DNA of 64,000 bases. Source: Roseovarius lutimaris (GTDB lineage Bacteria; Pseudomonadota; Alphaproteobacteria; Rhodobacterales; Rhodobacteraceae). A model generated the notes under the pieces. That model saw only the letters and a program-made list of their open reading frames with translations. It did not search any database and was not told the DNA's origin. The stretch covers positions 124,001 through 188,000 of the forward strand of contig NZ_FOVP01000003.1 of the NCBI RefSeq assembly GCF_900115165.1, given 5' to 3'. Made by a program: the position numbers and the translations under genes. Shown piece after piece: positions 42,945 to 53,214 of this stretch (its first letter is position 1; every line of letters begins with the position of its first letter).

Positions 42945-43027
42945 GGCAGGATTCGCAGGGCCGTCTTGCACCCTCGCCCGATTTGAACGGTGTTCTGGTT
43001 TCCAAGTGCCGGGCCGGGAGTGCGAGG

Positions 43028-43048
43028 CGGCCCGCCTTGGCGGGGCCG
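43028..43048. terminator. hairpin between convergent dsrE-like and holC genes
   Basis: CGGCCCGCC pairs with GGCGGGGCCG around a short loop, with one bulged base. It lies in the 117 bases between the two convergent stops. No T-run follows on either strand, so termination is plausible but not shown. Confidence 0.35.
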
Positions 43049-43061
43049 AAGAGCGCGCGAA

Positions 43062-43520
43062 TCAGGCCTCGGCTTTTTTCTCCCAGCGGCCCGATTCTTC
43101 TGACCAGTATTGCGCCGAACAGCCCGCGCCGGTGAGCGCCTTCCACTGGCCACGCGCCACAGTCAGCGCCGCGTCGTCATTGCCGTCAAACAGGACGCAG
43201 ACCCGCTCCAGCGCCTGCACCTCTTCGGGCGCCACCTCGGCGCCGTCGATGCACATGACACAGACCGCACCATTGGCTCGCTCTGCTGCGGTGCTGAGCA
43301 GGATCGGCTGATCCGCCTCATGCGGCGCCCCGGCAAGACCGTGCGGCAAAAACCCGTCTTCGGCCCCGAGCCAGAGCTTTTCATCAAGCCATTCCATCCG
43401 CGCCCGGTCACGCCCGCGCACCAGAACCCGCCAACCCGCGCCCTGTGCCTTGCCCAGAAGCATGGGCAAGGTCACCTCAAGCGGGGCGCGGGTCAGGTGG
43501 TAGAAATAGGCGGCCCCCAT
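43062..43520 (-). CDS. holC: DNA polymerase III chi subunit
   Basis: A 152-residue HolC protein, the clamp-loader subunit that links the polymerase to single-strand binding protein. YFYHLTRAPLEVTLPMLL at the start and the LWLGAEDGFLPHG and PILLST segments in the middle are conserved. Its ATG overlaps the pepA stop by one base (TGATG), an arrangement common in alphaproteobacteria, so it is translationally coupled to pepA. Confidence 0.93.
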   Translation of the reverse strand: MGAAYFYHLTRAPLEVTLPMLLGKAQGAGWRVLVRGRDRARMEWLDEKLWLGAEDGFLPHGLAGAPHEADQPILLSTAAERANGAVCVMCIDGAEVAPEEVQALERVCVLFDGNDDAALTVARGQWKALTGAGCSAQYWSEESGRWEKKAEA

Positions 43521-44995
43521 CAGTCTTGCTCAAGCATATCCGCGATCATCCGGTTGAGCGCCATCACCCCCCAGCCGGTCGCGCCCTTGGGGGCATAGGC
43601 GGTTTCGGCCTTCACACTGGCCACACCGGCGATATCAAGGTGAATCCAGGGCATGTCGTCCTTGACGAAGCGCTTGATGAATTGCGCCGCCGTGATCGAG
43701 CCCGCTTCGCGCCCGCCGACGTTTTTGACATCGGCGATCTGGCTCTTGAGCTTGTCGTCATAGGCCTGGCCCATCGGCATCCGCCAGGCGCCTTCGCCCT
43801 CGGCCTCGGCGGCCTTGAGGAAGGCCTTGCAGAGATCGTCATCGTTGGAAAACACGCCGGCGTTTTCATTGCCAAGCCCGACGATGATCGCCCCGGTCAG
43901 GGTGGCAAGGTCGATCACGCCGCGCGGTTTGTATTTTTCCTGCGCGTACCAGATCACATCGGCCAGCACCAAACGCCCCTCGGCATCGGTGTTGATCACC
44001 TCGATGGTGTCGCCCTTCATCGACGTCACCACATCGCCGGGGCGGGTGGCGCGATCCGATGGCATGTTCTCGACCAACCCGACAAGACCGACCACATTGG
44101 CGGCCGCCTTGCGCAGGGCCAGCGCGCGCATCGTGCCCGCCACAACGCCGGCGCCGCCCATATCCATGGTCATGTCTTCCATGCCCGCAGCGGGTTTGAG
44201 GCTGATACCGCCGGTGTCAAACACCACGCCCTTGCCGACAAGCGCCAGCGGCGCTTCGCCCTTGGGCCCGCCATTCCATTCCATTACGGCAATCTTCGAG
44301 GGCGTCGCACTTCCAAGACCAACGCAGAGCAGGGCACCCATGCCCAGCTTTTCCATTTCGGCCTCATCCAGAATGGTGATCTTGAGGCCAAGCTCCTTGA
44401 GCGCCTCAATCCGTTTGGCAAATTCGGTGGTGGTCAGGTGGTTGGCCGGATCAGACACCAGATCGCGGGTAAAGAACACGCCCTCGGCCACCGCAAGCAC
44501 CGTCGCGGCCTCGGCCTTGACCTCGTCCGGCTTGCTGACCATCAGGGTTACGCCGCCGTTTGGCTTGGCGTCGGCGGTCTTGTGGGTCACAAATTCATAG
44601 GCCCTGAGCACTACGCCAAGCACCAGATCCACCGGACGACGCAGAGAGCCGCCAAGCACCAGAACCGCCTTGCCGCCCTTGGCCCGGCCAAGCGCGGCCC
44701 CGGCGCGGCGGGTCTCGGTGATGCTGGCATTGCGCGGCAGGCAGACCACGTCAAGCGCCTCGGCGGCAAGCCCGGCGGGCCAGGCAAGGGTGATGACATC
44801 GCCGGGCTTTTTCTTTTCAAAGGCGCCCTTGTCCACCATCCGCGCCAGCACGCCCTTGGTCAGCCGGTTGACCCGCCGCGCGGCGGCATCAAGCTTGCCA
44901 TCGGGGGTGACAAAGACCGCAACGCGGCCCTCGGCGGTGGCAATGGCATCAAGATTGGTCTCTTCAAAAGCAACGGAAACAGGCGTAGTCATCAT
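43520..44995 (-). CDS. pepA: leucyl aminopeptidase (M17)
   Basis: A 491-residue cytoplasmic di-metal aminopeptidase. GKGVVFDTGGISLKP contains the catalytic Lys and metal-binding Asp, and NTDAEGRLVLAD near residue 335 is the M17 signature; both are intact. The start is ATG 44995 or the next codon, preceded by AAGGAG. It is divergent from lptF, with 124 bases between them, and co-translated with holC. Involved in peptide turnover; PepA homologues can also bind DNA, which is not testable here. Confidence 0.96.
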   Translation of the reverse strand: MMTTPVSVAFEETNLDAIATAEGRVAVFVTPDGKLDAAARRVNRLTKGVLARMVDKGAFEKKKPGDVITLAWPAGLAAEALDVVCLPRNASITETRRAGAALGRAKGGKAVLVLGGSLRRPVDLVLGVVLRAYEFVTHKTADAKPNGGVTLMVSKPDEVKAEAATVLAVAEGVFFTRDLVSDPANHLTTTEFAKRIEALKELGLKITILDEAEMEKLGMGALLCVGLGSATPSKIAVMEWNGGPKGEAPLALVGKGVVFDTGGISLKPAAGMEDMTMDMGGAGVVAGTMRALALRKAAANVVGLVGLVENMPSDRATRPGDVVTSMKGDTIEVINTDAEGRLVLADVIWYAQEKYKPRGVIDLATLTGAIIVGLGNENAGVFSNDDDLCKAFLKAAEAEGEGAWRMPMGQAYDDKLKSQIADVKNVGGREAGSITAAQFIKRFVKDDMPWIHLDIAGVASVKAETAYAPKGATGWGVMALNRMIADMLEQD

Positions 44996-45119
44996 CAGGC
45001 TCCTTCATGTCGGTTTCCCAAGACCTAGCCTGCCTTTGCGGCGATGACCAGTTAGCAGTTTTCCCCCGCACTCAATTCCGATAAGTTGTCGGACAAGTCG
45101 GCTGTACTCGGGGGGTGAT

Positions 45120-46262
45120 TTGACCAGATTCGACAGATACATGCTGTCGCAATTCATGGTGTTGTTCGGTTTCTTTGCGCTTGTTCTGGTGTCCATCTTC
45201 TGGATCAACAAGGCCGTGCGCATGTTTGACCGGCTGATCGCGGATGGCCAGCCCGCCTGGGTTTTTCTGGAATTCACGGCACTGACTCTGCCGGGTGTGA
45301 TCGGCGTTGTCCTGCCGATTGCGGCTTTTGCGGCCACGGTTCATGTGGTCAATCGCATGACTACCGAAAGCGAGCTCACAGTGATGCAGGCCACGGGGTA
45401 TTCGCCGCTGCGCCTGTTGCGCCCGGCGATCATGTTCGGTCTGATCATCACGGTACTGATGTCATTGCTGTCGCATTTTCTCATTCCGACAAGCCTGACC
45501 CAGCTGCGCCTGCGCCAGCATGAAGTGTCGCGCAATATTTCCGCGAAACTGCTGAGCGAGGGCGAATTTCTGCATCCTGCGCCGGGTGTCACCCTTTATA
45601 TTCGTGACGTCACCCCCCTGGGCGAGCTCAAGGATGTGTTTCTGTCTGATCGCCGCCGTCCGGAAAGCCCGATCACCTATACCTCGGCCAAGGCTTACCT
45701 TGTGCAGGAAGGCGGCGGTGTCAGGTTGGTGATGGTGGCCGGGCTTGCCCAGATCCTGCGCCAGCCGGGCAGCCGCCTTTTTACCACGCATTTCGATGAT
45801 TTTTCATATGATATCAGCGCATTGATAAGCAGTTCCGCGCTCAATCTGAACCGGGTTTCCTATCTCACCACGCCCGAGCTTTTGATGCATCCGCATCAGG
45901 TGGTGGAACGTACCGACACCACCTATGGCATCGTGATGTCCGAGCTGCATGGCCGCTTTACCCGCGCGCTGCTTGGGCTGATTGCCGCGATGATGGGGTT
46001 TTCGGCTTTGCTTGTCGGCGGCTTTAGCCGGTTCGGCGTCTGGCGCCAGATCCTGCTGGCCTTTGCGCTTTTGGTGATTGTGAAGGTCGTCGAGGGCATG
46101 GTCGTGGGGCCGGTTCTTGCCAATGGCGCGCTCTGGCCGATCCTCTATCTGCCAACCCTTTTGGGCGCGCTGGTGTCGCTGGCGCTTATCTTTATCGCCT
46201 CGCGACCGGGGGTGTTCCGACGACTCTTTGCGCATTGGTCGCGTGCGGGGGCGCCGGCATGA
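45120..46262 (+). CDS. lptF: LPS export permease LptF (canonical copy)
   Basis: A 380-residue YjgP/YjgQ-family protein: helices at about 12-32, 52-75 and 100-122, a periplasmic jellyroll (about 125-270), then three C-terminal helices. With LptG and LptB it extracts LPS from the inner membrane. The start is a TTG at 45120 after GGGGGTG; no in-frame ATG fits better. It overlaps lptG by four bases and heads the run lptF-lptG-lptD-surA-pdxA-rsmA, the standard alphaproteobacterial order. Confidence 0.93.
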   Translation: MTRFDRYMLSQFMVLFGFFALVLVSIFWINKAVRMFDRLIADGQPAWVFLEFTALTLPGVIGVVLPIAAFAATVHVVNRMTTESELTVMQATGYSPLRLLRPAIMFGLIITVLMSLLSHFLIPTSLTQLRLRQHEVSRNISAKLLSEGEFLHPAPGVTLYIRDVTPLGELKDVFLSDRRRPESPITYTSAKAYLVQEGGGVRLVMVAGLAQILRQPGSRLFTTHFDDFSYDISALISSSALNLNRVSYLTTPELLMHPHQVVERTDTTYGIVMSELHGRFTRALLGLIAAMMGFSALLVGGFSRFGVWRQILLAFALLVIVKVVEGMVVGPVLANGALWPILYLPTLLGALVSLALIFIASRPGVFRRLFAHWSRAGAPA

Positions 46263-47350
46263 TCCTGCACTATTATATCGCGCGCCGCTTTTTCTGGAGC
46301 GTTTTGGGCGTGGCGGTCGTGCTGGCTGTCCTGATGGCGTTGATTGATCTGGTGGACGAGCTGAATGATTACCCGCACCTGCCGTTTGTCAGGGTGCTCG
46401 GGGTGGTCGCGCTCAGGATGCCCGAGGCAAATTACGAAATTTTGCCGTTGGTGATGGTTCTGGCCTCGGCCGCGCTTTTCCTGCGGATGTCGCGCAGTTC
46501 GGAACTGGTTGTGCTGCGCGCCTCGGGGCGTTCGGCGATGCGCGGGCTTGTGGCGCCGGCCGTGGTGGCGCTTTGCATCGGCCTTTTGGGGCTGGCAATT
46601 GGCAATCCGATCGTCGCGGCCACGGCAAAGCGCTATCACGATCTGGTCAACACCCTGGATGGTCGCGGCTCTGCTATCTTGGCCATCGCCAGTGAGGGGC
46701 TTTGGCTGCGTCAGGGCGGGGAAACCGGCCAGACGGTGATTTTTGCCGCGCGCGCCAGCTCTGATCTGGCCATTCTCTATGAACCGAATTTCGTGGATTT
46801 CGCCCCCGACGGCCAGCCGTTGCGCCGCATCAGCGCCGCGACCGCGCATCTTGGAAACGGGGACTGGGCGTTGAGCGACGTCAAGATCTGGGATCTCTCG
46901 AAAGGCGTCAACTCCGAGGCCACCGCAAAACAGCTTGCCAGCCTGTCGTTCCCTTCAGAGCTGACCCGCGACCGGATCATCGACAGCTTTGGCAAGCCGG
47001 TCTATGTCCCGATCTGGGAGTTGCCCAGGTTTATCGCCCAGCTAGAACAGGCCGGGTTTTCGGCGCGGCGTTATGCGATCTGGTTTCAGACCCAATTGGC
47101 CAGCCCGCTGTTTCTGGTGGCATTGGTGCTGAGTTCAGCGGCCTTCACCATGGGCCATGCACGTGGCCGCAATACCGGCTTGTCGGTGCTGGCGGCAGTG
47201 CTTATGGGATTTGGATTGCACTATGTTCGCAATTTTGCACTGATTCTCGGTGAAAACGGCCAGATCCCGATCCTTCTGGCCGCCTGGGCGCCGCCTGTGG
47301 CCGCGCTTTTGCTGGCGACCGGCATTTTGTTGCATCTGGAGGACGGATGA
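46259..47350 (+). CDS. lptG: LPS export permease LptG (canonical copy)
   Basis: A 363-residue partner of LptF with the same six-helix plus jellyroll architecture. ILHYYIARRFFWSVLG opens the first helix; the periplasmic domain spans about 120-265. The ATG at 46259 overlaps the lptF stop; an upstream in-frame GTG is discounted. The gene overlaps lptD by four bases, tying inner- and outer-membrane parts of LPS export in one operon. Compare the diverged copy at 17354. Confidence 0.93.
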   Translation: MILHYYIARRFFWSVLGVAVVLAVLMALIDLVDELNDYPHLPFVRVLGVVALRMPEANYEILPLVMVLASAALFLRMSRSSELVVLRASGRSAMRGLVAPAVVALCIGLLGLAIGNPIVAATAKRYHDLVNTLDGRGSAILAIASEGLWLRQGGETGQTVIFAARASSDLAILYEPNFVDFAPDGQPLRRISAATAHLGNGDWALSDVKIWDLSKGVNSEATAKQLASLSFPSELTRDRIIDSFGKPVYVPIWELPRFIAQLEQAGFSARRYAIWFQTQLASPLFLVALVLSSAAFTMGHARGRNTGLSVLAAVLMGFGLHYVRNFALILGENGQIPILLAAWAPPVAALLLATGILLHLEDG

Positions 47351-49533
47351 CCCTGATTTCGCGACTTTTCATCTTGATCGGCCTGGTTGCGGCGCTCGGC
47401 GTGACGGCGGTTTCGGCACAAGAAGCAGAGCCTTTGCCCGCAGTTCTGGTTGCGGATGATGTGCGCGTGACCGCCGATGATCAACTGATCGCAACCGGTA
47501 ATGTCGAGGCGCTCTATCAGGGCCGCCGCCTGACGGCGCGCGAGATCACCTATGACCGCGCGACCGACAGCTTGCTGATCACCGGGCCGCTGACCCTGAC
47601 CGAGGCGGGCAATACGGTTGTTCTTGGTGATAGTGCCGAGCTTGACCGCGACATGCAAAACGGTCTGTTGTTCGGGGCGCGGATCGTAATGGAGGATCAG
47701 CTTCAGCTGGCGGCCCATGAAATGCGCCGGGTCGATGGCCGCGTGACGCAGCTTTACAAGGCTGCCGTAACCTCTTGCCGGGTCTGCGAAACCGGGCGCC
47801 CGCCGCTCTGGCAAATCCGCGCAGAGCGGATGGTGCATGATGCCGATGAACGCCAGCTTTATTTTCACAATGCCCAGTTTAGGGTGCTGGATTTTCCGGT
47901 CTTTTACCTGCCACGCCTGCGCCTTCCCGACCCGACGGTCGAGCGCGCCTCGGGGTTTCTGACGCCTTCCATTGAAAATTCGTCGCTGTTGGGGACGGGG
48001 GTCAGCGTGCCCTATTTCGTTGTGCTGGGCGATCACCGCGATTTGACGGTGGCGCCGTTCTGGGCGACCGATTCACGCCGTCTTGACCTGCGGTATCGTC
48101 AGGCGTTCCGGCGCGGCACGATCGAGTTCAACGGGGCGGTGGCGGATGACGATTTCAACCCGCGCAAGACCCGCGGCTATCTTTTTGGCGAAGGCCGGTT
48201 CGACCTTGAAAAGGATTTTGTGCTGCGTTTCAATATCGAGGTGGTCAGCGATGATACATTTCTGCTCGATCACGGCTTTTCCGACAAGGACCGGCTTCAA
48301 AGCGATATCTCTCTCGAACGCGCGCGGCGAGACGAATATATGCGCGTCGCACTCACGCATTTCCGTTCGCTGCGGGTCGATGAAAAAAAGGCGACCCTGC
48401 CGTCGATTGTTGGCAATGGCGATTATGAGCGGCGCTTCTTTCCCCGTCGCCTGGGCGGCGAGTTGCGGTTTTCGGCCGAGGCGCAAAGCTCTTACCGGTC
48501 GTCTGACCTTACCACGGACGGGGCTGACTTTGATCGGTTTTCCGATGGGCGCGATGTCACGCGCCTGACCACAGCACTTGACTGGCGGCGCAACTGGGTG
48601 CTGGCGTCGGGTGTGCTTGCATCTGTTCAGACCGGTTTGGCCGTGGATCACTTTCAGATCGCTCAGGCGGGGACGACCAGCGTGTCGGATGCGACCGAGC
48701 TGACTCCGACGGTTGCGGTGCAATTGCGTTGGCCGCTGATAAACGCAAGCCGGAATGGCGTGACCCATGTGGTTGAACCGGTCGCACAACTGGCGTGGTC
48801 GGGCGGCTCGAACCCCGATATTCCGCTTGAGGAAAGCACCGCCGTCGACTTTGACGAGGGCAATCTCTTCAATGTGTCGCGCTTTACCGCCCCCGACCGG
48901 CGCGAGCGCGGCTTTAGCGCTGCGTATGGCGCAAGCTGGACCCGGATTGCCCCGAGCGGCTGGCAGGGCTCTCTTGCCCTGGGGCAGGTGGTGCGTGACG
49001 AACGGCTGCGTGAAGCGGATGGGATCACGCCATCCTTTACCAAATCCTCTGGCCTGCGCGATCGTACCTCTGATCTATTGATTGCCGCACAGTTTCGGAA
49101 CGACAATGGCTTGACCGTGACCGGGCGCAGCCTGTTTGACAGCGTCTTTGATGTCCCAAAGGCCGAGGCACGCGCAAGTTGGCGTAATGACAAGACCAAC
49201 ATCGGCGCCACCTATATCTGGCTGGCCAGCGATCCGGGCGAAGACCGCAATGAGGCCGTGTCGGAATGGTCAATTGACGGAAGCTACCGCTTTGCCCGCC
49301 ATTGGACCGGCAGCGCCGACTGGCGCTATGATGTGGCCGCTGATCGCAGCGTGCGCGCAGGCGTTGGCGTGACGTATTCCAATGAATGCGTGGATGTGAC
49401 GCTTTCGGCCTCGCGCCGCTTTACCTCATCGACTATCCTTGAACCCGACACCAGTTTCAGCTTTACCGTGGGGCTACGGGGCTTTTCGGCCGCGACGCGC
49501 GATCAAAGCTTTACTCGGACATGCAGGAAATAA
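47347..49533 (+). CDS. lptD: LPS assembly protein LptD
   Basis: A 728-residue outer-membrane barrel precursor. Signal peptide about 1-25 (VSAQE), an N-terminal OstA-type jellyroll (about 35-190), then a long beta-barrel. PVFYLPRLRLPDPTVERASGF-type sequence near 184-205 marks the domain boundary. Cysteines are few (SCRVCETG near 139-146 and a C-terminal pair), consistent with the disulphide-linked fold. It inserts LPS into the outer leaflet, together with LptE, which is not seen here. Co-translated with lptG, and followed closely by surA. Confidence 0.95.
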   Translation: MTLISRLFILIGLVAALGVTAVSAQEAEPLPAVLVADDVRVTADDQLIATGNVEALYQGRRLTAREITYDRATDSLLITGPLTLTEAGNTVVLGDSAELDRDMQNGLLFGARIVMEDQLQLAAHEMRRVDGRVTQLYKAAVTSCRVCETGRPPLWQIRAERMVHDADERQLYFHNAQFRVLDFPVFYLPRLRLPDPTVERASGFLTPSIENSSLLGTGVSVPYFVVLGDHRDLTVAPFWATDSRRLDLRYRQAFRRGTIEFNGAVADDDFNPRKTRGYLFGEGRFDLEKDFVLRFNIEVVSDDTFLLDHGFSDKDRLQSDISLERARRDEYMRVALTHFRSLRVDEKKATLPSIVGNGDYERRFFPRRLGGELRFSAEAQSSYRSSDLTTDGADFDRFSDGRDVTRLTTALDWRRNWVLASGVLASVQTGLAVDHFQIAQAGTTSVSDATELTPTVAVQLRWPLINASRNGVTHVVEPVAQLAWSGGSNPDIPLEESTAVDFDEGNLFNVSRFTAPDRRERGFSAAYGASWTRIAPSGWQGSLALGQVVRDERLREADGITPSFTKSSGLRDRTSDLLIAAQFRNDNGLTVTGRSLFDSVFDVPKAEARASWRNDKTNIGATYIWLASDPGEDRNEAVSEWSIDGSYRFARHWTGSADWRYDVAADRSVRAGVGVTYSNECVDVTLSASRRFTSSTILEPDTSFSFTVGLRGFSAATRDQSFTRTCRK

Positions 49534-49538
49534 GCAGT

Positions 49539-50783
49539 ATGATATCGAAATTCCGCCAAACCCTTGCCGCCCTGGCCATTCCCGCTCTTGTTGCTGTGAC
49601 GGGTGGGCTTGGTTTGGCGCCCGCACAAGCGCAAAACCTGTTTGAGCCGGTGATCCGTGTCAATGATCAGGCGATCACGCGCTATGAGCTGCAACAGCGC
49701 GCGCGCATGATGACATTGTTTCGGGCGCCGGGCGATCCGGCAAAACTGGCGCGTGAGCAATTGATCGAGGAACGTATCAAACTAGATGCGGCGCGGGCCA
49801 ATGGCGTGGTCATTGATGATGAGGCAATCAATGCCGGCATGGCCGAGTTCGCAGGCCGCGCCAATATGGAGGCTGAACAGTTCGTGAGTGAACTGACGCG
49901 GGCAGGGGTGTCTGAACCCTCGTTTCGCGCCTTTGTTCGGGCCGGGATCACCTGGCGCGAGCTGACGCGGGCCCGCTTTGCCAGCCGGGTCTCGGTCAGC
50001 GAGGAAGATATTGAGCGCGCCACGCTTGCCCTGACCGGTGGCTCAAGTGTGCGGGTCCTGCTGTCTGAGATCATTCTACCGGTGGCCGATCCGGGGCAGG
50101 CGGAAAGCGTACAGGCGCTTGCCGGGCGCATTGCCCAGTCAGAGGGCGAGGCCGCATTTGCCGCTCAGGCGCGTCAGCATTCTGCCTCCGCCTCTGCCGG
50201 ACGCGGCGGGCGTATGGATTGGGTCGAGCTTTCCGGTTTGCCGGGGGGGCTTCGGCAGGTGATCCTTGGGTTGGCGCCGGGCGATGTGTCGGATCCTTTG
50301 CCGATCGAGGGGGCCGTGGCCTTGTTCCTGTTGCGCGATATCGAGGAAACATCCGTTGCCACGCCGGAATATTCCGCCATCGAGTACGCCGCCTATTACA
50401 TTCCCGGCGGGCGCAGCGAACAGGCATTGGCGCAAGCCGCCCGCGTGCGGGCAGAGGTTGATGTCTGCGATGATCTTTACGGAGTGGCCCAGGGCCAGCC
50501 GCCCGAGGTTCTTGAACGCGGCAGCCGCGCACCTGACGAAATCCCCTCTGATATCGCCGTGCAACTGGCCCAGCTTGATCCCGGCGAGGTCTCGACCAGC
50601 CTGACGCGGGCCAATGGTCAGACGTTGGTGTTTCTGATGCTCTGCGGGCGCTCGCCGAAACTTGACGGGGAACAGCCTTCGGTCGATGATCTGAGCAACT
50701 TCATCCGCAACCGCCGGATTGAATCCTTCGCCAACAGCTATCTGGAACAACTGCGCGCCGAGGCGCGGATCGTCGAGAAATGA
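49539..50783 (+). CDS. surA: SurA-like periplasmic peptidyl-prolyl isomerase
   Basis: A 414-residue precursor: signal peptide about 1-32 (AQAQ), an N-terminal chaperone domain (RVNDQAITRYELQQRARMM near 43-61), one parvulin-type PPIase domain around residues 165-265 and a C-terminal helix. It folds outer-membrane proteins, including LptD, encoded next door. ATG 49539 follows AGGAA; starting at 49521 would overlap lptD and add an unlikely preface. Overlaps pdxA by four bases. Confidence 0.9.
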   Translation: MISKFRQTLAALAIPALVAVTGGLGLAPAQAQNLFEPVIRVNDQAITRYELQQRARMMTLFRAPGDPAKLAREQLIEERIKLDAARANGVVIDDEAINAGMAEFAGRANMEAEQFVSELTRAGVSEPSFRAFVRAGITWRELTRARFASRVSVSEEDIERATLALTGGSSVRVLLSEIILPVADPGQAESVQALAGRIAQSEGEAAFAAQARQHSASASAGRGGRMDWVELSGLPGGLRQVILGLAPGDVSDPLPIEGAVALFLLRDIEETSVATPEYSAIEYAAYYIPGGRSEQALAQAARVRAEVDVCDDLYGVAQGQPPEVLERGSRAPDEIPSDIAVQLAQLDPGEVSTSLTRANGQTLVFLMLCGRSPKLDGEQPSVDDLSNFIRNRRIESFANSYLEQLRAEARIVEK

Positions 50784-51751
50784 GCCTTGCTGTCGCCCTG
50801 AGCTGTGGCGAACCTGCCGGTATCGGCCCCGAAATCGCGGCCAAAGCTTGGGGCCTTCTTGGAGCGGATCTGCCGTTTTTCCTGATCGGTGATCCTGCCC
50901 ATCTGCCGCATGACACGCCGGTGATCGAGATCAGCGACCCGTCCGAGACCAACCTGGCGGCGGCGCGCGGCCTTCCGGTGCTGCGCCATGCGTTTGACGG
51001 GCCCCTGACCCCCGGCACGCCCAATCCGGCCCATGCGCGGGGCGTGATCGAGGTGATCGCGCGCGGTGTCGATCTTGCGCAAACCGGGCAGGCGCTTGCG
51101 CTTTGCACGGCACCCATTCACAAACAGGCGCTTCAGGACGGGGCGGGCTTTGCCTATCCTGGTCATACCGAATATCTCGCCGCTCTTGCGGGGGGCGCAA
51201 AGGTCGTGATGATGCTCGCCAGCGAGGCGCTTCGGGTGGTGCCGACGACCATTCATATCCCTCTGTCGGAGGTGCCCGGCGCCCTGACACCCGCGCTGTT
51301 GGAGGACACGATCCGCATTACCCACGCCGCGCTTATCCGCGATTTCGCGGTGGCGCACCCGCGCCTTGCCATTGCCGGGCTTAATCCGCATGCGGGCGAA
51401 GGCGGCAAGATGGGCCTAGAGGAAATCACCGTGATCACCCCCGTTCTGGACCGCCTGCGCGCCGAAGGGTACGATCTGCGCGGGCCGATGTCGGCGGATA
51501 CGATGTTTCACGCGGCGGCGCGCGCGGGCTATGACGCGGCGATTGCGATGTATCACGATCAGGCGCTAATCCCGATCAAGACGTTGGATTTTGATCGCGG
51601 CGTCAATGTCACGCTTGGCCTGCCGTTCGTGCGCACCTCGCCCGATCATGGCACTGCGCTTGATATCGCAGGGCAGGGCACCGCCAACCCCACCTCCTTG
51701 ATCGAGGCCCTCAAGATGGCCCATGGCATGGGGGCCGCGCGCCGGGCATGA
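50780..51751 (+). CDS. pdxA: 4-hydroxythreonine-4-phosphate dehydrogenase
   Basis: A 323-residue enzyme of pyridoxal 5'-phosphate synthesis, oxidising 4-phosphohydroxy-L-threonine. [12 protein letters not shown] at the start, PGHTEYLA near 128-135, [10 protein letters not shown] near 197-206, and [11 protein letters not shown] near 256-266 are the metal- and substrate-binding blocks. The gene is coupled to surA and to rsmA through ATGA overlaps. Its presence between envelope and ribosome genes is the normal pdxA-rsmA linkage. Confidence 0.95.
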   Translation: MSLAVALSCGEPAGIGPEIAAKAWGLLGADLPFFLIGDPAHLPHDTPVIEISDPSETNLAAARGLPVLRHAFDGPLTPGTPNPAHARGVIEVIARGVDLAQTGQALALCTAPIHKQALQDGAGFAYPGHTEYLAALAGGAKVVMMLASEALRVVPTTIHIPLSEVPGALTPALLEDTIRITHAALIRDFAVAHPRLAIAGLNPHAGEGGKMGLEEITVITPVLDRLRAEGYDLRGPMSADTMFHAAARAGYDAAIAMYHDQALIPIKTLDFDRGVNVTLGLPFVRTSPDHGTALDIAGQGTANPTSLIEALKMAHGMGAARRA

Positions 51752-52602
51752 GCACGATTGACAGCCTTCCGCCCCTGTCTCAGGTTATTGCCACGCATGG
51801 CCTCTCGGCGCGCAAATCTTTGGGACAGAACTTTATCCTCGATTTGAACCTGACCGCGCGGATCGCGCGGCTGGCGGGCGATCTTAGCGAATGCGATGTG
51901 CTTGAAATCGGCCCCGGCCCCGGCGGGTTGACCCGTGGGCTTTTGGCGGAGGGCGCGCGCCGGGTTCTGGCGATTGAAAAAGACGCCCGCTGTATGCCCG
52001 CGTTGCAGGACATTTCTGATGCGATGCCGGGGCGGTTGCAGGTGATCAATGCCGACGCGCTTGATCTTGACCCGCTGCAATACCTGACGCCGCCAATCCG
52101 GGTGGTGGCCAATCTGCCCTATAATGTCGGCACAGAGCTTTTGATTCGCTGGCTGACGCCAAAGGACTGGCCGCCATTCTGGCAAAGCCTGACCCTGATG
52201 TTTCAGCGCGAAGTGGCCGAGCGAATTGTCGCCACACCGGGCAGCAAGGCCTATGGCCGTCTTGCGCTTTTGGCGCAATGGCGCGCGCGCCCGCGCATCG
52301 TGCTTGGCCTGCCGCCCGAGGCCTTTACCCCGCCGCCCAAGGTGTCGAGCGCGGTGGTACATGTCGAGGCCTTGCCCGAGCCGCGCTATCCGGCCGATCC
52401 CAAGATCCTTGAATGGGTCGTGGCGCGCGCCTTTAATCAACGCCGCAAGATGCTGCGCGCCGCTTTGAAGGGCAGTGCGCCTGACCTTGAGGATCGCCTG
52501 ATCGCGGCAGGGATCAAGCCCACTGATCGCGCCGAAACCGTTGGTCTTGAGCAATTTTGTGCGTTGGCGCGGCGCATGCCGGGTGGGTCCGAGGCGGGTT
52601 AA
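51748..52602 (+). CDS. rsmA: 16S rRNA dimethyladenosine transferase
   Basis: A 284-residue KsgA/RsmA methyltransferase that dimethylates two adenosines near the 3' end of 16S rRNA. SAM loop [15 protein letters not shown] near 51-65, NADALDLD near 90-97 and the catalytic NLPYNVGT near 121-128 are present. Its TAA stop shares bases with the TAA stop of the converging protease gene at 52599-52601, so the ends of the two genes overlap by four bases. Confidence 0.96.
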   Translation: MSTIDSLPPLSQVIATHGLSARKSLGQNFILDLNLTARIARLAGDLSECDVLEIGPGPGGLTRGLLAEGARRVLAIEKDARCMPALQDISDAMPGRLQVINADALDLDPLQYLTPPIRVVANLPYNVGTELLIRWLTPKDWPPFWQSLTLMFQREVAERIVATPGSKAYGRLALLAQWRARPRIVLGLPPEAFTPPPKVSSAVVHVEALPEPRYPADPKILEWVVARAFNQRRKMLRAALKGSAPDLEDRLIAAGIKPTDRAETVGLEQFCALARRMPGGSEAG

Positions 52603-53177
52603 CGCGTGAGAACAAGCGTGCCGCCGGTGATCTCGATGCTTGAATAAAGCTGAAGATAGCTCATGCCCAAAAGCGATTGCTCCATATCGCCCTCATTGAC
52701 CACGGCGCGCACGTCACTGTGGCGCACCCCGCCAACCGCGACACTCTCAAGGCGCACCGGCGCCGTGCGCACCATGCCATTGGCGGTATAGGCGCGCCCC
52801 AGATAGGCAAGCTTGCTTGTATCAATCCCGACCTTTTCGGCGTCGGCATGGCTAAGAACCACCTGCGAGGCGCCGGTATCGACGACAAAGCGCACCGCCT
52901 TGCCGTTGATATCGGCGGTCAGGTAATAATGCCCATCGGGCGCGCGCGGCAGCTCGATCCGTCCATCCGACGCAGTGGTCTGCATCGGGCGAACGGTCTG
53001 GCGGATGTCATCCCAAAGCCCGACAACGGCAATCGCACCCAGAAAGATCAACCCCCAGATCAGCGCCTGTTGCACCAGCTTGCCAAGCGAGGCGCGGTTT
53101 TGCGCCACGAACCAGAACAGCACCGCCGCCGCGAGGATCACCAGATAGGTCAGCCGTGCGTAATCGAAATTTTCCAT
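52599..53177 (-). CDS. membrane-anchored retropepsin-like aspartic protease
   Basis: A 192-residue protein with two N-terminal helices (about residues 8-25 and 35-58) and a retropepsin-like domain of the TIGR02281 type. The catalytic motif VDTGAS (about 110-115) is intact, as are MGMSYL-like [10 protein letters not shown] and the late [12 protein letters not shown]. The protease is predicted to face the periplasm. ATG 53177 is preferred to 53231, which would overlap marC. It converges with rsmA and follows marC by 37 bases, probably as one transcript. Confidence 0.85.
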   Translation of the reverse strand: MENFDYARLTYLVILAAAVLFWFVAQNRASLGKLVQQALIWGLIFLGAIAVVGLWDDIRQTVRPMQTTASDGRIELPRAPDGHYYLTADINGKAVRFVVDTGASQVVLSHADAEKVGIDTSKLAYLGRAYTANGMVRTAPVRLESVAVGGVRHSDVRAVVNEGDMEQSLLGMSYLQLYSSIEITGGTLVLTR

Positions 53178-53214
53178 CAGCCTGATATAGGTCGCATCCT
53201 GCGGATTTGTAAGA

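Noticed and set aside
43065..43080. T-run GCTTTTTTC as a terminator of the DsrE-like gene
   Set aside because: The T residues are lysine codons at the 3' end of holC on the other strand and no good stem directly precedes them.
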